Shown in pieces: positions 50,350 through 62,952 of a DNA stretch of 64,000 nucleotides. Each line of letters begins with the position of its first letter. Positions within the stretch are counted from its first letter, which is position 1. A program made the translations under genes and the position numbers. Source of the DNA: Duganella phyllosphaerae (GTDB lineage: Bacteria > Pseudomonadota > Gammaproteobacteria > Burkholderiales > Burkholderiaceae_D); assembly GCF_001758785.1 (NCBI RefSeq), contig NZ_LROM01000077.1:1-64000 (forward strand). The letters are read 5' to 3'. Below the pieces are notes generated by a model that saw nothing but the letters and a program-made list of their open reading frames with translations, had not been told where the DNA came from and did no database searches.

Positions 50350-52779
50350 ATGCGTATCGTATTTCGCAGCCTTGAAAGCCGCATCGTCACCTTGTTCCTG
50401 GTGCTGATCGTGGCGGTCCAGGTGATCGGTTTGCTGGTCATCCAGCGCGGCATCGACAACAACGCGCGCCAGGCCATCGCCGGCGAATTGCACAACGGGG
50501 CCAAGGTGTTCGGCCGTCTGCTCGAGCAAAATGCCCAGAACCTGCGCTTCGGCGCGCGGCTGCTGGCGCGCGACACGGCGTTTTTGGCTGCCATCGGCAA
50601 CAACGAGGAGGGCGACCGCGCCACCATCGAATCGGCGCTGGCCAACAGCGGGCGCCGCATCAAGGCGACGATGACCATGCTGGTCAACAGCGAACGCCAG
50701 ATTAGCGTGTCCACCAATGCCGCGCAGGCGCTGCTGCTGGCAAAAATCGTTGACGGCATGCTCGACCCGGCCGAGGCGGCCGACGGCGCCAACGGCATCG
50801 CCATCGTCGAGCGCCGGCCGTACCAGGTGGTCGTGATGCCGGTCAAGGCGCCGATCACCATCGGCTGGATCGTCATGACCTTTCCGATCGACCGCCAGTT
50901 GGCCACGGAAATGCGCGAAGTGACCTCCTTGCACGCCACCATCGCCACGCGCGACCAGGCGGGCCACTGGCTGCCGGCCGGCTCCACCTTCGTCGGCCCG
51001 TCGGCGCAAGCGGTGGTGGCGCAGTTGCAGGCGCTGCCCAAGCCTGCCAGCGGCGACGCCGCGACGTTTGACCTCGAGGTGGAAGAGAGCCGCTACAGCG
51101 CGCGCCTGCTGCGCATCGGCGAGGATAACGGCCAGGTCGCCGGCGTGGTGCTGGCCCGCTCGATCGACGAAGCCACCGCCGAATACCGCAAGCTCGAACG
51201 CTGGCTGATCCTGCTCACGCTCGGCGGCATCGTCATTTCCACCATCGTCATCGTGATCACCGCCAAGCGCATCGCCCAGCCGATCAGCGAACTGGCCGCC
51301 ACCGCCCGTCGCCTGGAGCAGGGCGACTACAAGGGCGACATCGACACCAGCCGGTCCGACGAAATCGGCGCCCTGGCTGGCGCGTTCGACTCGATGCGCG
51401 AATCGATCGCCAAGCGCGAACAGGAAATCCGCAGGCTGGCGTACTGGGACACGCTGACCAACCTGCCCAACCGCGCGCAATTCCTGCTGCTGCTTAACGA
51501 CGCGCTGCTCAACGCGGAAGGCCGCGAGGAGGCCGTGTTCGTGCTGATGATGGACCTCGACCGCTTCAAGCACGTCAACGACGTGATGGGCCACAGCTTC
51601 GGCGACGCGCTGCTGCGCCAGGTCGCGGGCCGCTTGCAGCTGTTGCTGGTCAACCGGCTGCAGTCGTCGGCCCAGGTGGCGCGCCTGGGGGGCGACGAAT
51701 TTGCGGTGCTGCTGCCCGCATCCGACCTCGAAGCGGCGCAGCGCATGGCCGGCGAAATCCTGCAAACGCTGGAAGCGCCGCTGTCGCTCGACGACCAGAC
51801 CGTGGACATCGGCGCGGGCCTCGGCATTGCCGGCTATCCCACCCATGGCGACGATGGCGAACAGCTGCTCAGCATGGCCGAGGTGGCGATGTACGCGGCC
51901 AAGACCCGCAACGACGGCGCCGTGGTGTACGACGCAGCCATGGACAAGTCCAGCGACAAGAGCCTGTCGCTGCTGACGGAACTGCGCAACGCCATCGAGC
52001 GCAACGAGTTCCGCCTGTTCGTGCAGCCCAAGATCATGCTCGATACCGGCCAGGTAGTGGGCATGGAGTCGCTGGTGCGCTGGGTGCACCCGGAGCGCGG
52101 CAACGTGTTCCCGGACGAGTTCATTCCGTTCGCCGAGCAGACCGGCTTTATCCGCCTGCTCACGCGGTGGGTGATGGAAAAATCGGCGGAGCTGTGCCAG
52201 CAGCTGGCGGCGCAGGGCCACCATTTGAAAGTGTCGGTCAACCTGTCCACCCGCGATCTGCTCGACCAGGATTTGCCGGTGAAGTTTGCCGACTTGCTGG
52301 CGCGCTACCGGCTGTCGCCCGGTTCGTTCTGCCTGGAGATCACCGAGAGCGCCATCATGGACGACCCGGTGCGGGCCCAGACCACGCTCGAGCGCCTGTC
52401 GAACATGGGCGTGGACCTGTCGATCGACGACTTCGGCACCGGCTACTCGTCGCTGGCTTACCTGAAGCGCCTGCCGGTCAACGAACTGAAGATCGACAAG
52501 TCGTTCGTGCTGAACATGGAAAACGACGAAGGCGACACCAAGATCGTGCGCTCGACCATCGACCTCGGTCACAACATGGGCTTGCGCGTGGTGGCCGAGG
52601 GCATCGAGAGCGAGGCCGTGTGGCGCCTGCTGGCCGAACTCGGCTGCGACCAGGGCCAGGGATACTTCATGAGCCGGCCAATTCCCGGTGACCAGCTGGT
52701 GGCGTGGCTGGAGAAGTGGCGCGCGCCGATTGCAGTGGCCGCGCAGCCGGCGGTAACCGCTGGTCACCCTACCGAATAA
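50350..52779 (+). CDS. Membrane GGDEF-EAL protein (c-di-GMP turnover)
   Basis: This 809-residue protein has transmembrane helix 1 at about 10-32, a periplasmic sensor region up to about 280, helix 2 at about 285-308 and HAMP. A GGDEF domain follows with intact GGDEF at 447-451, making diguanylate cyclase activity likely. No RxxD inhibitory site precedes it (SSAQVARLGG). The EAL domain has the variant motif ESL at Glu573 (GMESLVRW) but keeps VNLSTRDLL, EITESAIM, DDFGTGYSSL and DKSFV, so phosphodiesterase activity is plausible. It forms an operon with the cupredoxin-like gene. Confidence 0.92.
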   Translation: MRIVFRSLESRIVTLFLVLIVAVQVIGLLVIQRGIDNNARQAIAGELHNGAKVFGRLLEQNAQNLRFGARLLARDTAFLAAIGNNEEGDRATIESALANSGRRIKATMTMLVNSERQISVSTNAAQALLLAKIVDGMLDPAEAADGANGIAIVERRPYQVVVMPVKAPITIGWIVMTFPIDRQLATEMREVTSLHATIATRDQAGHWLPAGSTFVGPSAQAVVAQLQALPKPASGDAATFDLEVEESRYSARLLRIGEDNGQVAGVVLARSIDEATAEYRKLERWLILLTLGGIVISTIVIVITAKRIAQPISELAATARRLEQGDYKGDIDTSRSDEIGALAGAFDSMRESIAKREQEIRRLAYWDTLTNLPNRAQFLLLLNDALLNAEGREEAVFVLMMDLDRFKHVNDVMGHSFGDALLRQVAGRLQLLLVNRLQSSAQVARLGGDEFAVLLPASDLEAAQRMAGEILQTLEAPLSLDDQTVDIGAGLGIAGYPTHGDDGEQLLSMAEVAMYAAKTRNDGAVVYDAAMDKSSDKSLSLLTELRNAIERNEFRLFVQPKIMLDTGQVVGMESLVRWVHPERGNVFPDEFIPFAEQTGFIRLLTRWVMEKSAELCQQLAAQGHHLKVSVNLSTRDLLDQDLPVKFADLLARYRLSPGSFCLEITESAIMDDPVRAQTTLERLSNMGVDLSIDDFGTGYSSLAYLKRLPVNELKIDKSFVLNMENDEGDTKIVRSTIDLGHNMGLRVVAEGIESEAVWRLLAELGCDQGQGYFMSRPIPGDQLVAWLEKWRAPIAVAAQPAVTAGHPTE

Positions 52780-52880
52780 AAGTTTCTTTACGGGCATGCC
52801 TGGCGTGTCATATTTGTCATACTTCAGGCTATGATCTGGTTGCCGAACACATCCGTTCTGTTCATACACCAAGGATCGCA

Positions 52881-55028
<2,148 letters not shown>

Positions 55029-55050
55029 GGTTCGATAGCGAACATAAGAA

Positions 55051-55103
55051 ATGGCGTGATGGAATTACTATTGGTTATAGACTTAACCACTCCATCACGC
55101 CAT
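55051..55103 (+). promoter_or_regulatory. Long hairpin covering the kaiC-like start codon
   Basis: ATGGCGTGATGGA (55051-55063) pairs perfectly with TCCATCACGCCAT (55091-55103). The right arm runs into the first two bases of the start codon (55102-55104). Inside it, TGGTTA (55072-55077) pairs with TAACCA (55084-55089) around a six-base loop. No T-run follows, so it is not a terminator. No Shine-Dalgarno precedes this start. If transcribed, it would hide the initiation site, as in RNA switches or thermosensors. Confidence 0.6.
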
Positions 55104-56638
55104 GATTACATCGCAGACGACCAATAGCACAGCGACCGCGCGGCCCAAGCGCCAGCCGACTACGCGTATCTCGACCGGCATCAATGGCCTCGACGACATC
55201 CTGTGCGGCGGCTTGACCGCCCAGCGCGTGTACCTGGTGGAGGGCTCGCCGGGTACCGGCAAGACCACCCTGGGCCTGCAGTTTCTGCTCGAAGGCGTCA
55301 GGCTCGGCGAGACCGGCTTGTACATCACCTTGTCGGAAACCGCCGATGAACTGGAGGCGGTGGCCGAGAGCCACGGTTGGGACATGCAAGGCATCGACGT
55401 GTTCGAGCTGGCCAATGACACCTCACTCGATCCCGAGGCGCAGCAGTCGGTGTTTCACCCGTCTGAAGTGGAACTGGGCGAAACCACGCGCAGCGTGATG
55501 GAGCGCGTCAATACGCTCAAGCCCTTGCGGGTGGTGTTCGACAGCCTGTCCGAGATGCGCCTGCTGGCGCAAAACCCGTTGCGCTACCGGCGCCAGATCC
55601 TCGCCCTCAAACAGTTTTTTTCGCAGCGCGACTGCACCGTGCTGCTGCTCGACGATAAATCGAATACGCCCGACCAGCAGCTGCACAGCATCGCCCATGG
55701 CGTCATCAGCCTCGAGCAGATCGCCCAGGAATTCGGCAAGGAACGCCGCCGCGTGAATGTGATCAAGATGCGCGGCACCAAGTTCCGGGGCGGTTACCAC
55801 GACTACATCCTCGAGACCGGCGGCCTGAAGATCTTCCCGCGCCTGGTGGCGGCCGAGCATCACCGGCCCTATAGTGCCCATGTCAGCTCCACCGGTTCCG
55901 AGGGCTTCGATGCGCTGCTGGGCGGCGGCCTGGCCTCCGGCACCAACACCCTGATCGTGGGGCCATCCGGCATCGGCAAGACCACCATGTCGGTGCGCTG
56001 CCTGCTGTCGGCGCTCGAGCGCGGCGAGAAGGCCTCGTTCTACCTGTTCGACGAAGGCCTGGGCACGTTCTTCGCGCGCTCGGCCGCGCTGGGGATGGAA
56101 CTGCGCGGCTACGCCGACAGCGGCCAACTCAAGATGCACCACATCGATCCGGCCGAGCTGGCGCCGGGCGAATTCGCCCAGATGCTGCGCGACGCGGTGG
56201 AGGGCGCCAACGTCAAGTTCATCGTCATCGACAGCCTGAACGCCTACCTGCAGGCGATGCCGGGCGAGCATTTCCTCACCTTGCAGATGCACGAGCTGCT
56301 GTCGTACCTGAACCAGCAGGGTGTGACCACGGTGCTGGTGCTGGGCCAGCATGGCGTGATCGGCGAAGTGCGTACCGACGTCGATCTGAGCTACATGAGC
56401 GACACCACGGTGCTGGTGCGCTTCTTCGAATCGAACGGCCGGCTGCGCCGCGCGCTCACCGTGATCAAGAGCCGCACCGCCGACCATGCACTGACCATCC
56501 ACGAGCTGGTGCTGGGCAGCGGTGGCATGGCCATCGGCCCGGCGCTCGAAGGTTTCGAGGGCGTGCTCACCGGCCTGCCCACCTATCGCGGCGCCACGCC
56601 GATGATGGCGACCGATGCCGATACCCATGTCAATACCG

Positions 56639-56652
<14 letters not shown>
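55102..56652 (+). CDS. Two-domain KaiC-like circadian-clock-family ATPase
   Basis: This 516-residue protein has two RecA-like domains, each with Walker A (EGSPGTGKTTLGLQF and GPSGIGKTTMSVRC) and Walker B (VVFDSLSEM, IVIDSLNAY). Aligned by eye to Synechococcus KaiC, the phosphorylation region reads RTDVDLSYMSDTT. Thr425 and Ser430 match KaiC Thr426 and Ser431, but Thr432 is Tyr431. The paired catalytic glutamates are partly changed (SE in domain 1, DE in domain 2). There is no kaiA or kaiB nearby. The 3' end overlaps a hybrid kinase gene, suggesting a signalling pair rather than a full clock. Confidence 0.93.
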
Positions 56653-58339
<1,687 letters not shown>

Positions 58340-58378
58340 GTGTCGTCGGGGCAGCGAGATTGTTTTGCAGGCCCCGGT

Positions 58379-58954
58379 CTAGCGGTGGATCACCACCATC
58401 AACGCCTTCGCCTCGGTCTTGCCCACGTTGCGGATCACGTGCTGCAAATCGGCTGCATAGCGCGCGGTGGCGCCCAGTTTGACTTTCTTCTTGTCGGCGC
58501 CCACCACCACTTCCACCGCGCCATGCAGCAGCGTCAAGTGTTCCTGGGCGCCCGGGTCGTGGCCTTGCGAGGCCAGTTCGCCGCCCGGGGCCAGCGTCAG
58601 TTCGTACCATTCGTACTTGCCGGCCAGTTCCATCGGACCCAGGATGCGCAGCACGTAGCCGGCGTGGGTGCCGGGCAGGGTGGGGGTCTCGTGCGCTTCC
58701 AGAACGCGGATGGTGGCGGTTTCCTTTTCTGCTGTCGCCAGCAGGTCGCCGATCGGCACGCCGAGCGCGTTGGCCAGGCGCCAGGTGATGGCAATCGTCG
58801 GGTTGGCCTTTTCGCGCTCGATCTGCGAGAGCATCGACTTGGAGACGCCGGCAATGCGCGACAGGTCCTCGAGCGTGAGGCCGCGCGCCAGGCGCAGGCG
58901 TTGCAGGGCGGCGCCGACTTCGGGCGGGGCGTTCGTCGAAACGGGTGTTTGCAT
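58379..58954 (-). CDS. XRE-family regulator with cupin domain
   Basis: This 191-residue regulator has an N-terminal helix-turn-helix (LRLARGLTLEDLSRIAGVSKS) and a C-terminal cupin barrel (YEWYELTLAPGGELASQGHD, HLTLLHGAVEVVVG). The cupin probably binds a small metabolite. It is divergent from the kbl operon, with a palindrome between, so it likely regulates threonine/serine degradation. ATG 58954 is the likely start; the frame extends upstream without homology. Confidence 0.87.
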   Translation of the reverse strand: MQTPVSTNAPPEVGAALQRLRLARGLTLEDLSRIAGVSKSMLSQIEREKANPTIAITWRLANALGVPIGDLLATAEKETATIRVLEAHETPTLPGTHAGYVLRILGPMELAGKYEWYELTLAPGGELASQGHDPGAQEHLTLLHGAVEVVVGADKKKVKLGATARYAADLQHVIRNVGKTEAKALMVVIHR

Positions 58955-59002
58955 TGTTTTATTCGGCGGATGGGCTAAATTGCAGGTAAATCTGTCGGAC
59001 CC

Positions 59003-59018
59003 TGCGGATATTTCCGCA
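59003..59018. promoter_or_regulatory. Palindrome between the XRE-cupin gene and kbl
   Basis: TGCGGA and TCCGCA flank TATT, giving a perfect 16-base palindrome 49 bases from the regulator start and 150 from kbl. It is the best candidate operator for the cupin regulator in this divergent region. Confidence 0.45.
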
Positions 59019-59168
59019 TGGTCCCGGCTTGCGCGGTTCAATTGTTCTCTGTAATATCCACTATATTGAATTCTAGTTCGACATACCGAATTTCTGCTCA
59101 GGCAGTGAAAACGTGTCGCGATCGTACCACATCCGAACTACACCCTACATTACCGACAAGGGATCACC

Positions 59169-60374
59169 ATGACCATAGCCGCCAAAAACACCTTCTTCAC
59201 CGGCCTGCAGCACACCCTCGACCAGTTGCGCAGCGATGGCCTGTTCAAGCCGGAGCGGGTGCTCGCTTCGCGCCAGGGCGCCGAAGTGGTGGGCGATGAC
59301 GGCCGCACCCTGATCAATATGTGCGCCAACAATTACCTGGGCCTGTCGGGCGAAGAATGGGTGGCACAGGCCTCGATCGACGCTACTGAAAAATACGGCT
59401 ACGGCCTGTCGTCGGTGCGCTTCATCTGCGGCACCCAGACCGTGCACAAGCAGCTGGAACAGGCGATCTCGACATTCCTCGGTACCGAAGACACGATCTT
59501 GTACGCGGCAGCCTTCGACGCCAACGGCGGCGTATTCGAGCCGCTGTTCGACGAGAACGACGCCATCATTTCCGACGCCCTGAATCACGCCTCGATCATC
59601 GACGGCATCCGCCTGTGCAAGGCTGCGCGCTTCCGCTACGCCCACAACGACATGGCCGACCTTGAAAAGCAGTTGCAGGCAGCCGCCGGCAAGCGCCATA
59701 AAGTCATCGTCACCGACGGTGTGTTCTCGATGGACGGCACCATCGCCCAGCTGGACAAGATCTGCGACCTGGCCGACCAGTACGGCGCGCTGGTGATGAT
59801 CGACGAGTGCCACGCCTCCGGCTTCATGGGCGCCACCGGCCGCGGCACGCACGAGCACCACAACGTGATGGGCCGTATCGACATCATCACCGGCACCCTC
59901 GGCAAGGCCCTGGGCGGCGCCATGGGCGGCTTTACGTCCGCGCGCAAGGAAGTGATCGACATGCTGCGCCAGAAATCGCGTCCTTACCTGTTCTCCAACA
60001 CGCTGGCGCCATCGATTGCCGGCGCCTCGCTGGCCGTGCTCGAGCGCCTGTCGCAATCGACCGAACTGCGCGACCGCCTGCACCTCAATACCGCCTACTT
60101 CCGCAAGGAGATCGAGCGCATCGGCTTTACCATCAAGCCGGGCACGCACCCGGTGGTGCCGGTGATGCTGTTCGACGCGCCGGTGGCGCAAAAGTTCGCG
60201 GCGCGCATGTACGAGCTGGGCGTGCTGCTGTCGGGCTTCTTCTACCCGGTCGTGCCGATGGGCCAGGCGCGCGTGCGCGTGCAGCTGTCGGCTGCCCATA
60301 CCCGCGAGCAGCTCGACACCGTGCTCAAGGCCTTCGAGCAGGCCGGCAATGAACTGGGCCTGCTGGCCAGGTAA
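59169..60374 (+). CDS. kbl: Glycine C-acetyltransferase (2-amino-3-ketobutyrate CoA ligase)
   Basis: This 401-residue PLP enzyme splits 2-amino-3-ketobutyrate with CoA to glycine and acetyl-CoA. The PLP lysine is in GTLGKALGGAMGG, with VMIDECHASGFMG and SDALNHASIIDG around the cofactor. Length and motifs match Kbl closely. AAGGGA precedes the ATG. It is first in an operon with the threonine dehydrogenase and serine deaminase genes. Confidence 0.95.
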   Translation: MTIAAKNTFFTGLQHTLDQLRSDGLFKPERVLASRQGAEVVGDDGRTLINMCANNYLGLSGEEWVAQASIDATEKYGYGLSSVRFICGTQTVHKQLEQAISTFLGTEDTILYAAAFDANGGVFEPLFDENDAIISDALNHASIIDGIRLCKAARFRYAHNDMADLEKQLQAAAGKRHKVIVTDGVFSMDGTIAQLDKICDLADQYGALVMIDECHASGFMGATGRGTHEHHNVMGRIDIITGTLGKALGGAMGGFTSARKEVIDMLRQKSRPYLFSNTLAPSIAGASLAVLERLSQSTELRDRLHLNTAYFRKEIERIGFTIKPGTHPVVPVMLFDAPVAQKFAARMYELGVLLSGFFYPVVPMGQARVRVQLSAAHTREQLDTVLKAFEQAGNELGLLAR

Positions 60375-60433
60375 CCACTGGCCGCTCAACCGCCAGACCG
60401 CCAAACAATACCATGCACATCGTCAGGAACCAC

Positions 60434-61417
60434 ATGAACACCACTACCCCAAGCGCCGAACGTATTCTCGTCATCGGCGCCAATGGCCAGATCGGCAGCG
60501 AACTGGTGGAGGCGCTGGCGGCCAGCCACGGCGCCGACAACGTCTTCGCCGCCGATATCAGCCCCACCAACCTGTACAACGCAGCGCGCTACCTGACGCT
60601 CAATGTGCTCGACAAGGAAGCGCTGGCGGCGCTGGTGACCAACGAAGGCATCACCCAGGTGTACCAGCTGGCAGCCATGCTCTCGGCCACAGGCGAAGCG
60701 GCGCCGCTCAAAGCCTGGACCCTGAACATGGACGGCCTGCTCAATATCCTGGAAGTGGCGCGTGAGCGCGGCGCCATCGGCAAGCCGTTGAAAGTGTTCT
60801 GGCCGTCGTCGATCGCCGCCTTCGGTCCCAATACGCCAGCAGTGAACACGCCGCAAACCACGGTGATGGACCCGACCACCATCTACGGCATCAGCAAGCT
60901 GGCCGGCGAGCGCCTGTGCGAGTACTACTTCCTCAAGTACGGCGTGGACGTGCGCAGCATCCGCTACCCCGGCATCATCAGCTTCAAATCGCCTCCGGGC
61001 GGCGGCACCACCGATTACGCGATTGCGATCTTCCACTCGGCGCTGCGCGGCGAGCGTTACGAATGCTTCCTCGGCCCGCACACCACGCTGCCGATGATCT
61101 ACATGCCCGACGCCATCCGCGCCACCATCGAACTGATGGAAGCCCCAAGCGAGCAGGTGAAAGTGCGCTCGTCGTACAACGTGGCCGGCGTGTCGTTCAA
61201 CCCCGAGCAACTGGCGGCCGCCATCACCCGCGCGGTCCCGGACTTCAAGATCGGCTATGCCCCGGACAGCCGCCAGGCGATTGCCGACTCGTGGCCGCAA
61301 AGCCTCGACGACGCGGTGGCCACCGCCGACTGGGGCTGGCAGGCGCGCATCGGCATCGACGCCATGGTGGCCGACATGCTGGCCAACGTCGACGTCAAGC
61401 TCGGTCGCGCGGCGTAA
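60434..61417 (+). CDS. SDR-type L-threonine 3-dehydrogenase
   Basis: This 327-residue short-chain dehydrogenase has the NAD motif VIGANGQIGSELVEAL, the catalytic YGISK pair, and NVAGVSFNPEQLAAAI. It belongs to the epimerase-like family in which the bacterial L-threonine dehydrogenases of Flavobacterium and Cupriavidus type are found. It makes 2-amino-3-ketobutyrate, the substrate of Kbl, and the operon context strongly supports that. It is unrelated to the zinc-type Tdh of E. coli. AGGA lies five bases before ATG 60434. Confidence 0.87.
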   Translation: MNTTTPSAERILVIGANGQIGSELVEALAASHGADNVFAADISPTNLYNAARYLTLNVLDKEALAALVTNEGITQVYQLAAMLSATGEAAPLKAWTLNMDGLLNILEVARERGAIGKPLKVFWPSSIAAFGPNTPAVNTPQTTVMDPTTIYGISKLAGERLCEYYFLKYGVDVRSIRYPGIISFKSPPGGGTTDYAIAIFHSALRGERYECFLGPHTTLPMIYMPDAIRATIELMEAPSEQVKVRSSYNVAGVSFNPEQLAAAITRAVPDFKIGYAPDSRQAIADSWPQSLDDAVATADWGWQARIGIDAMVADMLANVDVKLGRAA

Positions 61418-61452
61418 TTGACCATCATATAAAACGACAACGAGAGACACTG

Positions 61453-62838
61453 ATGGATATGAGCGTATTCGATCTGTTCAAGATCGGCATAGGACCGTCG
61501 AGTTCCCACACCGTGGGACCGATGGTGGCGGCGCGCCGTTTTTTGCTGGACTGCGCGCCGCTCGACGATGCGGCCGGCGTCACCGCCGAGCTGTATGGCT
61601 CGCTGGCGCTGACCGGCGTGGGCCACGCCACCGACAAGGCCGTGATCCTGGGCCTGATGGGCGAAACCCCGCAGGACGTGGTGCCCACCGAGGTGGACGC
61701 GCAATTGGCTGCCGCCGAAGCGGCAGGCCAGCTGGCGCTGCTGGGCGGACACACGGTGCCGTTCAAGCGCGGCGTCAACCTGATTTTTCACATGGCCGAA
61801 TCGCTGGCCGAACACCCGAACGGCATGCGCTTCACGCTCACCCGTACCGACGGCTCGACGACCAGCAAGGTGTATTACTCGGTCGGGGGCGGCTTTATCC
61901 GCGAAGAGGGCGAGGCGCAGCAGGCCGCACCCGATACCACGCGCCCGGCGCTGCCATACCCGTTCGATACCATGGACCAGCTGCTGTCGCACGGCCAGTC
62001 CAGCGGCTTGAGCATCCCGCAGATGTTGCGTGCCAACGAGTGCGCGCGGCTCGGTAACGAGGAGCTCAACGCCGGCATCGACCGCATCTGGCACGTGATG
62101 CGCGACTGTATCAATCACGGCCTGGAAACGCCCGGCATCCTGCCCGGCGGCCTGCAGGTCAAGCGCCGCGCGGCGCGCCTGTGGCAGCAGGCGCAGTCGA
62201 ACGTGGCGCCGGCCAACCACCTGCCGCACGACGCGCTGCACCAGGTCAGCCTGTACGCGATGGCGGTCAACGAGGAAAATGCCGCCGGCGGACGCGTGGT
62301 CACGGCGCCGACCAACGGCGCGGCCGGCATCATCCCGGCAGTTCTGCGCTACTACGCGGAAGACTGCAAGCCGAGCGACCCGGTCACCGGCATCCGCGAT
62401 TTCATGCTGACCGCCGCAGCGATCGGCATGCTCTGCAAGCGCAATGCGTCGATCTCGGGCGCCGAGGTAGGGTGCCAGGGCGAGGTGGGCGTGGCGTGCG
62501 CGATGGCCGCTGCCGGCCTGGTGGCGGCCCTGGGCGGCACCAATCTGCAGATCGAGAACGCCGCCGAAATCGGCATCGAGCACCACCTGGGCATGACGTG
62601 CGATCCGATCGGCGGCCTGGTGCAGATTCCGTGCATCGAGCGTAACGGCATGGGCGCGGTCAAGGCGATTACGGCGGCGTCGCTGGCGTTGAAGGGCGAC
62701 GGCACCCACTTTGTCAGTCTCGACGAGGTGATCGAGACCATGCGCCAGACCGGTGCCGATATGCAGGCCAAGTACAAGGAAACGTCATTGGGCGGGTTGG
62801 CGATCCACGTCATTACTGTCAACCATGCTGCTTGTTGA
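61453..62838 (+). CDS. sdaA: L-serine ammonia-lyase, iron-sulfur type
   Basis: This 461-residue enzyme deaminates L-serine to pyruvate using a [4Fe-4S] cluster. The N-terminal signature is [15 protein letters not shown]; cluster cysteines lie in [15 protein letters not shown] and [18 protein letters not shown]. Substrate loops [15 protein letters not shown] and [15 protein letters not shown] are present. It is the third gene of the threonine-degradation operon: glycine made by Kbl can become serine and then pyruvate. GAGAG lies before the ATG. Confidence 0.95.
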   Translation: MDMSVFDLFKIGIGPSSSHTVGPMVAARRFLLDCAPLDDAAGVTAELYGSLALTGVGHATDKAVILGLMGETPQDVVPTEVDAQLAAAEAAGQLALLGGHTVPFKRGVNLIFHMAESLAEHPNGMRFTLTRTDGSTTSKVYYSVGGGFIREEGEAQQAAPDTTRPALPYPFDTMDQLLSHGQSSGLSIPQMLRANECARLGNEELNAGIDRIWHVMRDCINHGLETPGILPGGLQVKRRAARLWQQAQSNVAPANHLPHDALHQVSLYAMAVNEENAAGGRVVTAPTNGAAGIIPAVLRYYAEDCKPSDPVTGIRDFMLTAAAIGMLCKRNASISGAEVGCQGEVGVACAMAAAGLVAALGGTNLQIENAAEIGIEHHLGMTCDPIGGLVQIPCIERNGMGAVKAITAASLALKGDGTHFVSLDEVIETMRQTGADMQAKYKETSLGGLAIHVITVNHAAC

Positions 62839-62857
62839 CCGAATTTGATGAGGGTCT

Positions 62858-62952
62858 ATGGATCCCCGCCTGCGCGGCGGTCCGCCGATGCGGGATGACG
62901 GATTTGAGTTCGCGAAATAAAAGTCGTCATCCTCGCGCACGCGGGGATCCAT
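62858..62952. repeat. REP-like nested inverted repeat
   Basis: ATGGATCCCCGC (62858-62869) pairs with GCGGGGATCCAT (62941-62952), and inside it GGATGACG (62893-62900) pairs with CGTCATCC (62925-62932). The element resembles intergenic repeats seen in many copies in proteobacterial genomes. It lies at the 3' end of two convergent genes and supplies the last codons and stop of the leftward gene. Confidence 0.75.
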
